Assembly (NCBI RefSeq): GCF_018614205.1
Contig: NZ_JAGGOS010000018.1
Span: 1 to 49,752 of the forward strand
DNA length: 49,752 nt
From: Streptomyces sp. ISL-36
Lineage (GTDB): Bacteria; Actinomycetota; Actinomycetes; Streptomycetales; Streptomycetaceae
Direction of reading: 5' to 3'
A model generated the notes under the pieces. It saw only the letters and a program-made list of their open reading frames with translations, did not search any database and was not told the origin of the DNA. How positions within the stretch are numbered: the stretch's first letter is position 1; each line of letters opens with the position of its first letter. The position numbers and the translations under genes were made by a program. Shown here piece by piece: positions 1-7,136 of this stretch.

Positions 1-187
1 CCCCGGCGGCCGCAGCGTCGGCGTCGCCACCCGGAAGACCGGCCGGGCCGACCAGGCCTACCGGGCCGTACGCGCGGTCGCCCAGGTCGTCCTCCGCCTC
101 CGCACGCGCGCGGCGCTCGTCAAGGCGTTCGCCCATGCGATTCAGGCTGTCGCCCAGCCGGGCCAGCCATCCTGGCAGTCTCGACAT
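1..187 (-). CDS. Hypothetical protein, N-terminal part only (runs off window start)
   Basis: An ATG at 187 reads leftward without a stop to the window edge, giving about 62 residues beginning MSRLPGWLARLGDSLNRMGE. A purine-rich GGGAAGAGGGAAG lies just upstream and supports this start. The first 35 residues are amphipathic and rich in Arg/Glu (GERLDERRARAEAEDD), so likely helical; the rest is Gly/Pro/Ala-rich (VGPAGLPGGDADAA). I do not recognise a family. It sits on the same strand as the SLT transglycosylase gene, after that gene's terminator, so it is probably a separate transcription unit. Confidence 0.55.
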   Translation of the reverse strand, partial: MSRLPGWLARLGDSLNRMGERLDERRARAEAEDDLGDRAYGPVGLVGPAGLPGGDADAAAAG

Positions 188-261
188 GCTCTTCCCTCTT
201 CCCCCGCTCACTCTCCCGCTCACCCCCCGGAGAGCCCGACGAACCCCGAACCTACACGCAC

Positions 262-294
262 GGAGCCCCTCACCGTAGGACGGTGAGGGGCTCC
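262..294 (-). terminator. Strong stem-loop after the SLT gene
   Basis: Perfect 14-bp inverted repeat GGAGCCCCTCACCG / CGGTGAGGGGCTCC around a 5-nt loop. It begins 20 bp past the stop of the minus-strand SLT gene. There is no U-run, as is common for GC-rich Streptomyces terminators. Confidence 0.85.
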
Positions 295-314
295 ACGAGG
301 TTGAGCTCGCCGGT

Positions 315-1004
315 CTAGTACCAGCGGTTCGCCTGCCAGAACGACCACGCGCCACAGGGGCTGTCGTAGCGGCTGTTCATGTAGTTCAGGCCCCACTTGA
401 TCTGGGTCGCCGGGTTGGTCTGCCAGTCGGCGCCGGCCGACGACATCTTCGAACCCGGGAGGGCCTGGACGAGACCGTAGGCACCCGAGGAGGCGTTGGT
501 CGCGCGGTAGTTCCAGCCGGACTCGTGGTCCACGATGTTGCTGAAGCACTGGAACTGCGAGGCCGGGATCATCTGGCGGGCGATCGCCTTGACCTCGGCG
601 ATGGAGTACGAGCCCTGGGCGCTGAAGCTCGACGCGTCGCGCAGCGAGGAGCGGTTGGCGCGCTCGGCGGCCTCCTTGCGCTCCTTCTCCGCCTCGTCGG
701 CGGCCTGCTTCTTCGCCTCGGCGTCCTTGGCGGCCTGGAGGCGGGCGGCCTCCTCCGCGGACTTCTTCGCGGAGGCATCCGCGGCGGCGGCCTGGACGTC
801 GGCCTGCTCGGAGAGCGAGGCGATCTGTACCTGGGCCTGCTCGCCCACGGGAATGTCCGCGAGCAGCGTGGTGTCGGCCGCGGTGGCCTCGAAGTTGTCG
901 TCCGAGGGCTGGGTGCTGCCCGAGGCAACGCCCACGACGGCGCCGACGGTGGTGACCGCAGTGGCCGAAGCCACCGCGAATCCCCGGACCGAGATCCGGC
1001 TCAC
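315..1004 (-). CDS. Secreted lytic transglycosylase, SLT domain
   Basis: Predicted exported enzyme that cleaves peptidoglycan glycan strands. The GTG at 1004 is preferred over the in-frame ATG at 1022 because GGAAGG lies 7 nt before it; this gives 229 residues. Layout: hydrophobic signal or anchor segment about residues 7-30, then an Ala/Lys/Glu-rich coiled-coil-like stretch (about 70-125, KKSAEEAARLQAAKDAEAKK), then a C-terminal SLT-like domain with the probable catalytic Glu161 in VDHESGWN and the SSGAYGLVQALPGSKM segment typical of the family. Two cysteines in the domain could pair outside the cell. It is monocistronic, with a strong terminator after it and a long upstream region holding a Crp-like palindrome. 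The fold assignment is firm; the exact substrate is inference. Confidence 0.88.
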   Translation of the reverse strand: MSRISVRGFAVASATAVTTVGAVVGVASGSTQPSDDNFEATAADTTLLADIPVGEQAQVQIASLSEQADVQAAAADASAKKSAEEAARLQAAKDAEAKKQAADEAEKERKEAAERANRSSLRDASSFSAQGSYSIAEVKAIARQMIPASQFQCFSNIVDHESGWNYRATNASSGAYGLVQALPGSKMSSAGADWQTNPATQIKWGLNYMNSRYDSPCGAWSFWQANRWY

Positions 1005-1245
1005 ACGGTTTCCTTCCAGCATCGCCCACGCAGGTGACCAAGCGGGCGAAATCGTGCCCCTGGCGCTGGTCTTCGACGTAATGGGTCACAGAAGACACGG
1101 GCCCGTGGTGCTGTGGGCGGCATACGGCGAACGGTTGTTGAGTTGTGTGGTGCCGCACCGCTGGGGGTGCACGTGTGCCGTATGCGGGGCCTGACGGAAG
1201 CAAGACTCTGCCGGACGCCGACGCCGCAAGGCAATTCTGTGTTGC

Positions 1246-1261
1246 GTGTGAAAGCTCACAC
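1246..1261. promoter_or_regulatory. Crp-like palindrome upstream of SLT gene
   Basis: GTGTGA-4 nt-TCACAC inverted repeat about 240 bp upstream of the SLT start. It contains GTG-N8-CAC spacing close to the Streptomyces Crp consensus (GTG-N6-GNCAC), with C in place of the inner G. Crp is known to regulate cell-wall hydrolases in streptomycetes. The palindrome is seen directly; the binding protein is inference. Confidence 0.4.
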
Positions 1262-1303
1262 CCCGTCCGTCACAACGGTTTTGGTCGATTCTGCGGACAG
1301 CAC

Positions 1304-1345
1304 GGCGCCGCCCGGCTAAGCTCCTGCGCTCTGCCGGGCGGCGCC
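1304..1345 (-). terminator. GC-rich stem-loop after phoH gene
   Basis: Perfect 13-bp inverted repeat GGCGCCGCCCGGC / GCCGGGCGGCGCC with a 16-nt loop, about 45 bp past the phoH stop. It has no T-run. Confidence 0.75.
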
Positions 1346-1388
1346 AACTCTCGTACGGGTACGGGACGGACGGGCCCGTACTAAACGG

Positions 1389-2711
1389 TCAGTTCGGTCC
1401 ATCCTCCAGCATTTCGGTCACGAGCGCGGCGATCTGGGAGCGCTCGGAGCGGGTGAGCGTGACATGGGCGAAGAGCGGATGTCCCTTCAGCTTCTCGACC
1501 ACGGCGACGACTCCGTCGTACCGACCGACCCTGAGGTTGTCGCGCTGGGCGACGTCGTGGGTGAGCACCACACGGGAGTTGGCCCCGATCCGGGACAGAA
1601 CGGTCAGCAGGACGTTCCGCTCGAGGGACTGGGCCTCGTCCACGATGACGAACGCGTCGTGGAGGGAGCGGCCCCGGATGTGGGTGAGCGGCAGGACCTC
1701 CAGCATGCCGCGACCGAGCACCTCCTCGATGACGTCCCGGCCGGCGACCGCCGAGAGGGTGTCGAAGACCGCCTGAGCCCAGGGGCTCATCTTCTCGGCC
1801 TCGCTGCCCGGCAGATAGCCGAGCTCCTGGCCGCCGACCGCGTACAGCGGACGGAACACCATCACCTTCTGGTGCTGCCGGCGCTCCAGGACCGCCTCCA
1901 GGCCCGCGCAGAGCGCCAGCGCGGACTTGCCGGTGCCGGCCCGGCCGCCCATCGAGATGATGCCGACGTCCGGGTCGAGGAGCAGGTCGAGGGCGATCCG
2001 CTGCTCGGCGCTGCGACCGCGGATGCCGAACACCTCCCGGTCGCCCCGCACCAGACGAACGTTTCCCTCCGCCGTGATCCGGCCGAGCGCCTTGCCCCGC
2101 TCGGACTGCAGTACCAGACCCGTGTGCACCGGCAGCTCGGCGGCCTCCGGGACGTACAGGGATTCCTGGTCGTAGAGGATGTCCACCTGGTCGGCGCCAA
2201 GGGTCAGTTCGGACATTCCGGTCCAACCGGAGTCCGTGATGGCCAGTTCGGCGCGGTACTCCTCGGCGAGGAGACCGACCGATGAGGCCTTGATACGCAG
2301 CGGCAGGTCCTTGGAGACGACCGTGACGTCGTACCCCTCGGCCTGGAGATTGCGCGCGACCGCCAGGATCCGTGAGTCGTTGTCCCCCAACCGGTAGCCG
2401 GCCGGGAGCACGCCGGGGTCGGAATGGTTCAGCTCGACACGCAGGGTGCCGCCCAGTTCCCCGATGGGGAGCGGGGCGTCGAGGCGCCCGTACCGGACCC
2501 GGAAGTCGTCCAGGAGGCGCAGGGCCGCCCGGGCGAAGTAGCCGAGCTCGGGGTGGTGCCGCTTGGCCTCCAACTCGGTGACCACGACGATCGGCAGCAC
2601 GACCTCGTGCTCGTCGAAGCGGGACACGGCGTTGGGGTCGGCCAGCAGGACGCTGGTGTCGAGAACGTAGGTGCGCCTGTCGGACAAGCGGCGCTTAGTG
2701 CTGGTCACCAC
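1389..2711 (-). CDS. phoH2: PIN-PhoH fusion ATPase (PhoH2 type)
   Basis: A 440-residue protein with an N-terminal PIN ribonuclease domain and a C-terminal PhoH-type ATPase, the PhoH2 architecture characterised elsewhere as an RNA helicase/RNase. PIN acidic residues are visible in [23 protein letters not shown] and [12 protein letters not shown]. The ATPase half has Walker A ([10 protein letters not shown]) and Walker B (AFVIVDEAQ). The start is taken at GTG 2711 ([13 protein letters not shown]), with a G-rich AGAGGGGG about 12 nt before it; a second GTG follows at once, so 2708 is equally possible. It is on the same strand as the upstream cis-prenyltransferase gene but 417 bp away, so probably separately transcribed. 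Confidence 0.93.
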   Translation of the reverse strand: MVTSTKRRLSDRRTYVLDTSVLLADPNAVSRFDEHEVVLPIVVVTELEAKRHHPELGYFARAALRLLDDFRVRYGRLDAPLPIGELGGTLRVELNHSDPGVLPAGYRLGDNDSRILAVARNLQAEGYDVTVVSKDLPLRIKASSVGLLAEEYRAELAITDSGWTGMSELTLGADQVDILYDQESLYVPEAAELPVHTGLVLQSERGKALGRITAEGNVRLVRGDREVFGIRGRSAEQRIALDLLLDPDVGIISMGGRAGTGKSALALCAGLEAVLERRQHQKVMVFRPLYAVGGQELGYLPGSEAEKMSPWAQAVFDTLSAVAGRDVIEEVLGRGMLEVLPLTHIRGRSLHDAFVIVDEAQSLERNVLLTVLSRIGANSRVVLTHDVAQRDNLRVGRYDGVVAVVEKLKGHPLFAHVTLTRSERSQIAALVTEMLEDGPN

Positions 2712-2997
2712 GGAAGGACAGACCCCCTCTGAAGACCCCTGCGAGGGCGGGGCGCGACGGAATCGGTGTCGCTGCGGGATGGGACCGGGCTCTGGCCACA
2801 AAACGCGGGCCGAGCGCCGGCCCTCCGCTTCGTCCGTACATGTCCTGCACGGTCGTCCTGGTGCAACGGGCCTCCCGGGTGGCGGTCTCCGTGCCGCTCA
2901 CTCTGAAAGGGATATGCCCTCGAACACGCGTTACCATGCGCGGGCATATGACGACGCGTTCGGGAACAGCGGGTGACTCGCGGCGGGGCGGCCGAGG

Positions 2998-3072
2998 GCG
3001 CGGGAGAGCCGGGCGGCGGCGCGGGAGAGTCCGGACTCGGGCGCGGGAGAGCCGGACTCGGGCGCGGGAGAG
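2998..3072. repeat. Tandem repeat, four copies of GCGCGGGAGAG
   Basis: GCGCGGGAGAG starts at 2998, 3019, 3041 and 3062, a period of 21-22 bp, and the last copies share flanking CCGGACTCGG. It lies in the 417-bp gap (2712-3128) between the prenyltransferase and phoH genes, both minus strand. The rest of the gap shows no gene I can support; it must hold the phoH promoter. Confidence 0.8.
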
Positions 3073-3128
3073 CCCGGGCGGGAGCTGCGGGGAAGCGCCG
3101 GGCGGGGGCCGCGGGGGAAGGGCCGGGT

Positions 3129-3890
3129 TCAGGTGCCGTAACGGCGGTGCCGGGCGGCGTAGTCGCGCAGCGCCCGCAGGAAGTCGACCTTCCGGAAGGC
3201 CGGCCAGTGGACCTCGCAGAAGTAGTACTCCGAGTGCGCGCTCTGCCACAGCATGAAACCGGACAGGCGCTGCTCGCCGCTGGTACGGATCACCAGATCG
3301 GGGTCGGGCTGGCCGCGCGTGTAGAGGTGCTCGGAGATGTGTTCGACGTCGACGATCTCCGCGAGCTCCTCGAAGCTCGTCCCCTTCTCCGCGTGCTCCA
3401 GGAGCAGCGAACGGACCGCGTCCGCGATCTCCTGGCGGCCGCCGTAGCCGACGGCGACGTTGACGAGTATCCCCGTGTTGTCGTGGGTGGCCTGCTCGGC
3501 CTCCTTCAGCACGGACTGCGTCCGGGCGGGCAGGAGGTCCGCTGTGCCCACGTGGTGGACCCGCCAGCGGCCGTCGGAGGCCAGGGCGCGCACGGCGTCC
3601 TCGATGATGGCGAGCAGCGGGACGAGCTGCTCCTCGGGCCGGTTCAGGTTGTCCGTGGAGAGCATCCAGAGCGTGACGACCTCGACGTCGGTCTCGGCGC
3701 ACCAGCCGAGCAGCTCCTGGATCTTGTCCGCGCCGGCCTTGTGCCCCTGTTCGGGGGTGCCACCGGAGGCCTTGGCCCAGCGCCGGTTGCCGTCGAGGAT
3801 CACGCCGATGTGCTTGGGCACCTGGTCGTGGTCGAGGCGGCCTTCCACCCGGCGTGCGTAGAGCCCGTACACCAGGTCGCGCAGGTTCAC
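3129..3890 (-). CDS. uppS: Isoprenyl (cis-prenyl) transferase, UppS family
   Basis: Condenses isopentenyl diphosphate onto an allylic diphosphate to make a Z-prenyl diphosphate, the lipid-carrier precursor for wall synthesis. Hallmarks are the HIGVILDGNRRWA segment with catalytic Asp33, LWMLSTDNLNRP, the RTSGEQRLSGF signature and the WPAFRKVDF end. The start is GTG 3890 because GGAGGGG lies 9 nt upstream; an ATG at 3908 overlaps that ribosome-binding site. At 253 residues it is a normal size. Streptomycetes usually have more than one such enzyme, so whether this is the undecaprenyl synthase or a shorter-chain paralogue cannot be read from the sequence. It is divergent from the aldo/keto reductase gene. 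Confidence 0.92.
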   Translation of the reverse strand: MNLRDLVYGLYARRVEGRLDHDQVPKHIGVILDGNRRWAKASGGTPEQGHKAGADKIQELLGWCAETDVEVVTLWMLSTDNLNRPEEQLVPLLAIIEDAVRALASDGRWRVHHVGTADLLPARTQSVLKEAEQATHDNTGILVNVAVGYGGRQEIADAVRSLLLEHAEKGTSFEELAEIVDVEHISEHLYTRGQPDPDLVIRTSGEQRLSGFMLWQSAHSEYYFCEVHWPAFRKVDFLRALRDYAARHRRYGT

Positions 3891-4000
3891 TGTTCTTAAC
3901 CCCTCCATGCCGCGTCGGTCCCCGAAGCCGCCACATTACTGCGCACGGGTCAAAGGCTCCCAGCCCGGGACTGTCACAAGTCCGTGATAAGCAGAGATAC

Positions 4001-5038
4001 GTGACTGATTCCCCTCTCTACCGCGCTTCCGCGGACCGGTACGACCACATGGAGTACCGCCGCGCCGGCCGCAGTGGGCTGAAGCTTCCCGCCGTCTCGC
4101 TGGGCCTGTGGCACAACTTCGGCGACGACCGCACGCTCGACTCGCAGCGGGCGATCCTGCGCCGCGCCTTCGACCTCGGCGTCACCCACTTCGACCTGGC
4201 GAACAACTACGGGCCGCCGCCCGGCTCCGCCGAGCTGAACTTCGGCAAGCTCTTCGCCCAGGACTTCGCGCCCTACCGGGACGAGCTGATCGTCTCGACG
4301 AAGGCCGGCTATCTGATGCACCCCGGGCCGTACGGCGAGTGGGGTTCGCGCAAGTACCTGATGTCGTCGCTCGACGCCTCGCTGAAGCGGATGGGCCTCG
4401 ACCACGTCGACATCTTCTACTCGCACCGCTTCGACCCGCACACCCCGCTGGAGGAGACGATGGGGGCGCTCGCCTCCGCCGTCCAGCAGGGCAAGGCGCT
4501 GTACGTCGGTGTCTCCTCGTACACCAGCGAGCAGACCGCCGAGGCCGCCGGGATCCTCAAGGACATGGGCGTCCCCGCCCTCATCCACCAGCCGTCGTAC
4601 TCGATGATCAACCGCTGGACCGAGGAGGACGGCCTCCTCGACACGCTGGAGGCGGCCGGCATGGGCTGCATCTCCTTCGTGCCGCTGGCCCAGGGGCTGC
4701 TCACCAACAAGTACCTGAAGGGCGTCCCGGAGGGCTCGCGCGCGACGCAGGGCAAGTCCCTCGACCCGAACCTGCTCTCCGACGAGGTGCTGAGGCGGCT
4801 GCGCGGCCTCGCGGACATCGCCGAGCGCCGCGGGCAGTCGCTGGCGCAGCTGGCGCTGTCGTGGGTGCTGCGCGACGAGCGGATGACCTCCGCGCTGATC
4901 GGCGCGTCCAGCGTCGGGCAGCTGGAGGAGAACGTGGCCGCGCTGGCGGGGCCGCCACTGACCGCGGAGGAGCTGAAGGAGATCGACGTCTTCGCGGTGG
5001 ACACCGAGGGCACCAACATCTGGGCCGGACGGGGCTGA
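4001..5038 (+). CDS. Aldo/keto reductase, YghZ/glyceraldehyde-3-P reductase-like
   Basis: NADPH-dependent reductase of 345 residues with a TIM-barrel fold. The AKR tetrad can be placed at Asp in THFDLANNYG, Tyr in NNYGPPPGSAE, Lys in VSTKAGY and His in FYSHRFD. The N-terminal pattern SADRYDHMEYRRAGRSGLKLP and the segment LGLWHNFGDD are typical of the E. coli YghZ (L-glyceraldehyde-3-phosphate reductase) branch. GTG 4001 is taken as start because this subfamily normally has the residues before the internal ATG at 4049; GCAGAG is a weak ribosome-binding site. It is divergent from the cis-prenyltransferase gene and convergent with the 6C-type RNA. Confidence 0.9.
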   Translation: MTDSPLYRASADRYDHMEYRRAGRSGLKLPAVSLGLWHNFGDDRTLDSQRAILRRAFDLGVTHFDLANNYGPPPGSAELNFGKLFAQDFAPYRDELIVSTKAGYLMHPGPYGEWGSRKYLMSSLDASLKRMGLDHVDIFYSHRFDPHTPLEETMGALASAVQQGKALYVGVSSYTSEQTAEAAGILKDMGVPALIHQPSYSMINRWTEEDGLLDTLEAAGMGCISFVPLAQGLLTNKYLKGVPEGSRATQGKSLDPNLLSDEVLRRLRGLADIAERRGQSLAQLALSWVLRDERMTSALIGASSVGQLEENVAALAGPPLTAEELKEIDVFAVDTEGTNIWAGRG

Positions 5039-5107
5039 GACGGGGCCGAGGCGGGGCCGAGAGGGTTCCCGGAGTGCGCCGAGAGGGAGATGAGGTCGGC
5101 GCGTGAA

Positions 5108-5215
5108 CAAAAAACGGGCCGGTCCGTGGGGGGGATACGGACCGGCCCGAGGGGGGGTTTCCACCATAACCCTTCATTAGTGGTGCTGGGTGCCATGCGC
5201 CGCCGATGGTCTGCC
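5108..5215 (-). ncRNA. 6C-type small RNA with intrinsic terminator
   Basis: Read on the minus strand this segment carries two runs of seven C about 20 nt apart. The second C7 forms the loop of a 13-bp perfect stem (arms 5115-5127 and 5137-5149), followed at once by six T then GTT, a textbook intrinsic terminator that is rare in this genome. Two C-rich elements plus a terminator match the actinobacterial 6C RNA family. The 5' end is uncertain; a possible upstream stem uses CACCA/TGGTG near 5165-5190. The surrounding gap (5039-5389) has no other feature I can support. The first C-run's pairing is ambiguous, so the family call is strong but not certain. Confidence 0.7.
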
Positions 5216-5389
5216 TCGGAAGCCGCGGAGCCCAGTCGGGACAAGGGCTGTGGGCCCCGTGGCGGGTTTGCGCCCCGGCGTGGCGGCGGGTTCCGTACCT
5301 CCCAAGGGGGACCCTCGGGGACGGGCCCACGGTTGACGCACGCGGACGCGATCGGGCGGTCGGGCGAGTGGCGCCGGGGTCGCGCCGGG

Positions 5390-5743
5390 TCAGGCGGCCT
5401 GTTCGGCCTTGCGGGCGAGGATCTCCGTCATGAAGCGGTCGCCCCACTCCCCCAGCGGCAGCAGCGCCGTGTTCAGCGCCTCGCCGAGTTCGGTCAGGGA
5501 GTACTCCACCCGGGGCGGGACCTCCCGGTAGATCTCGCGGTGCACGATGCCGTCCGCCTCCAGCTCGCGCAGCTGCTGGATCAGCACCTTCTCGCTGACC
5601 CCGGTGATCTGCCGTCCGAGCTCCCCGAAGCGGGTCGTGCCGTGGGCGTGCAGCGCCCACAGGATGAGCGGCTTCCACTTGCCGCCCACCACGTCGACGG
5701 CCGCGTCGAGCCCACAGTCGTACGCCGTCTTCCCCTTGGCCAT
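5390..5743 (-). CDS. HxlR-family winged-helix regulator
   Basis: A 117-residue DNA-binding regulator. The sequence YDCGLDAAVDVVGGKWKPLI is the HxlR signature (Cys followed by the GGKWKPLIL helix), then TRFGELGRQITGVSEKVL and a wing with VEYSLTELGEAL. HxlR proteins often sense reactive electrophiles or redox change through the N-terminal Cys, present here. ATG 5743 is chosen because GAGGAG lies 6 nt upstream. It is divergent from the AlkZ-like gene, and the 77-bp region between them contains an inverted repeat, so that gene is its likely target together with itself. Confidence 0.9.
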   Translation of the reverse strand: MAKGKTAYDCGLDAAVDVVGGKWKPLILWALHAHGTTRFGELGRQITGVSEKVLIQQLRELEADGIVHREIYREVPPRVEYSLTELGEALNTALLPLGEWGDRFMTEILARKAEQAA

Positions 5744-5801
5744 CGCCAACTCCTCGATTCTTCCCGACTGTTCGGTCAAGGCGGACAGCCTCCGACCTAT
5801 T

Positions 5802-5817
5802 CCGACCCTACGGTCGG
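5802..5817. promoter_or_regulatory. Palindrome and -10 at the start of the AlkZ-like gene
   Basis: CCGACC-CTAC-GGTCGG inverted repeat lies 3 bp before the ATG at 5821 and overlaps a TACGGT -10-like hexamer (5809-5814) placed exactly 6 nt before the ATG. A protein bound here would block both promoter and start codon. The neighbouring HxlR protein is the natural candidate, by inference. Confidence 0.45.
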
Positions 5818-5820
5818 GGC

Positions 5821-7026
5821 ATGACGACCACCCCACCACACGTCGGCTGGGCCGAGGCCGACGCCCGCAGGATCCACCGGCAGTTTCTGGACGAGCCGGC
5901 CGGCACGACGCCCGCCGAGGTGACCGCGGCGATGCTCGGCGCGCACGCCCAGATCCTCTCGGCCGCCGAGCTGTCCGTGGCGCTGCGCACGGCGAAGGCG
6001 ACCCGGGCGGACGTACGGTCGGCGCTCCGGGGCGACCGCGCCGACGGGGCGGACCGAACGAACCGGACGGGCCGGACGGACCGGACTCTGATCAAGACGT
6101 ACGGTCCGCGCGGCACCGTGCATCTGCTGCCCACGGCCGACCTTCCGCTGTGGACGGGGGCGCTCTCCTCGATCCCCACCGGCAGGAGCTCGATGCCCGC
6201 GGACGTACGGATGACGCCGGCGCAGACCGACGAGGTCGTGGCCGCGATCGCGGACGCGCTGACCGGCGCCGAGCTGACCGTGGACGAACTGACGGACGCG
6301 ATCGTGGCGCGTACCGGCCCGTGGGCGGGCGACCGGGTGATGGACGCCTTCCAGGACAAGTGGCCGCGCTGGCGCCAGGTGACGCACACGGCCGCCCACC
6401 GCGGGGTCCTGTGCTTCGGCGCGGACCGGGGCCGGAAGGTCACGTACACCCATCCCGGCGTCCGGCCCGCCGACGGGACGGCGGCGCTCGGCGAGCTGGT
6501 GGAGCGCTATCTCCACGCGTACGGCCCCGCGAGCCCCCGGCACTTCGCCAAGTGGCTGGCGGCGCCGGACCGGTGGGCCGGTGAGCTGTTCGCCGGGCTG
6601 GCCGGGGAGGGGCGGATCGAGGAGGTCTCCTTCGAGGGCGAGTCGGCGTGGGTCGTCGCCGGGGACACGGAGTTCCCGGACGAGCCGGCGCGCGGGGTGC
6701 GGCTGCTGCCGTACTTCGACGCGTTCACGATCGCCTCGCAGCCGCGCGAGCGCCTCTTCCCGGGCGAGGCCTACGGGCGGGCACTGGCGGGCGGGCAGGC
6801 GGGCAACTTCCCGGTGCTGCTGATCGACGGGACGGTGGCCGGGGTGTGGCATCAGCGGAGGTCGGGGAAACGGATCGCGGTCACCGTGGAGCCGCTGCCC
6901 TCGGCCGGGACGCTGGGCGCGGCGCGGCTGCGTGAGCTGGCGGAGCAGGCGGAGCGGGTGGGGGCGGTCCTGGAGGGGACGGCGGAGCTGACGGTGGGGA
7001 CGGTGACGGTCGGCCCGCACGCGTGA
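5821..7026 (+). CDS. AlkZ-like winged-helix DNA glycosylase family protein
   Basis: A 401-residue member of the HTH_42/AlkZ family (winged-helix proteins that include DNA glycosylases for alkylated or cross-linked bases). The segments HAQILSAAELSVALRT, KTYGPRGTVHLLPTADLPLW and VWHQRRSGKRIAV fit the family. The Q-x-Q catalytic pair of AlkZ is not clearly kept (only AQI is seen), so activity is uncertain. An Asp/Arg/Thr-rich insert (residues about 70-88, GADRTNRTGRTDRT) looks like a slipped low-complexity loop. No ribosome-binding site is visible; the TACGGT-N6-ATG arrangement suggests a leaderless transcript. Divergent from the HxlR gene, its likely regulator. Confidence 0.8.
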   Translation: MTTTPPHVGWAEADARRIHRQFLDEPAGTTPAEVTAAMLGAHAQILSAAELSVALRTAKATRADVRSALRGDRADGADRTNRTGRTDRTLIKTYGPRGTVHLLPTADLPLWTGALSSIPTGRSSMPADVRMTPAQTDEVVAAIADALTGAELTVDELTDAIVARTGPWAGDRVMDAFQDKWPRWRQVTHTAAHRGVLCFGADRGRKVTYTHPGVRPADGTAALGELVERYLHAYGPASPRHFAKWLAAPDRWAGELFAGLAGEGRIEEVSFEGESAWVVAGDTEFPDEPARGVRLLPYFDAFTIASQPRERLFPGEAYGRALAGGQAGNFPVLLIDGTVAGVWHQRRSGKRIAVTVEPLPSAGTLGAARLRELAEQAERVGAVLEGTAELTVGTVTVGPHA

Positions 7027-7136
7027 GGTGCTTCTGGCCCTGCGGGTGGGGTCCGCGGGCCCGGCGCGCGAGGTCCGGGCCGCGTGCGTGACGTTCGCGG
7101 CCGCGCGTGTCGGGTGGCGGCCGGTGAGGGCTCGGC

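Larger units (their letters stand above)
1005..1388. other. Gene-free region between the SLT and phoH genes
   Basis: 384 bp with no convincing gene on either strand. It holds the phoH terminator (1304-1345), a second smaller stem (GTACGGG at 1359-1365 with CCCGTAC at 1375-1381) and a Crp-like palindrome (1246-1261). The remaining roughly 220 bp is a probable promoter and long 5' leader for the SLT gene. I looked for a c-di-AMP (ydaO-type) riboswitch, often found before Streptomyces wall hydrolase genes, and could not recognise its conserved core. Confidence 0.5.

Noticed and set aside
1005..1303. Possible c-di-AMP (ydaO) riboswitch before the SLT gene
   Set aside because: The long leader suggested it, but I could not find the conserved core; a covariance-model search would decide.
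2914..2976. A 20-codon plus-strand frame (MPSNTRYHARAYDDAFGNSG) near the phoH promoter
   Set aside because: A purine stretch precedes it, but only 2 nt separate it from the ATG; the frame is too short and no conservation can be judged.
2973..3899. A 308-codon plus-strand frame opposite uppS
   Set aside because: Antisense of a clear cis-prenyltransferase gene; the first part is only the 21-22-bp repeat translated.
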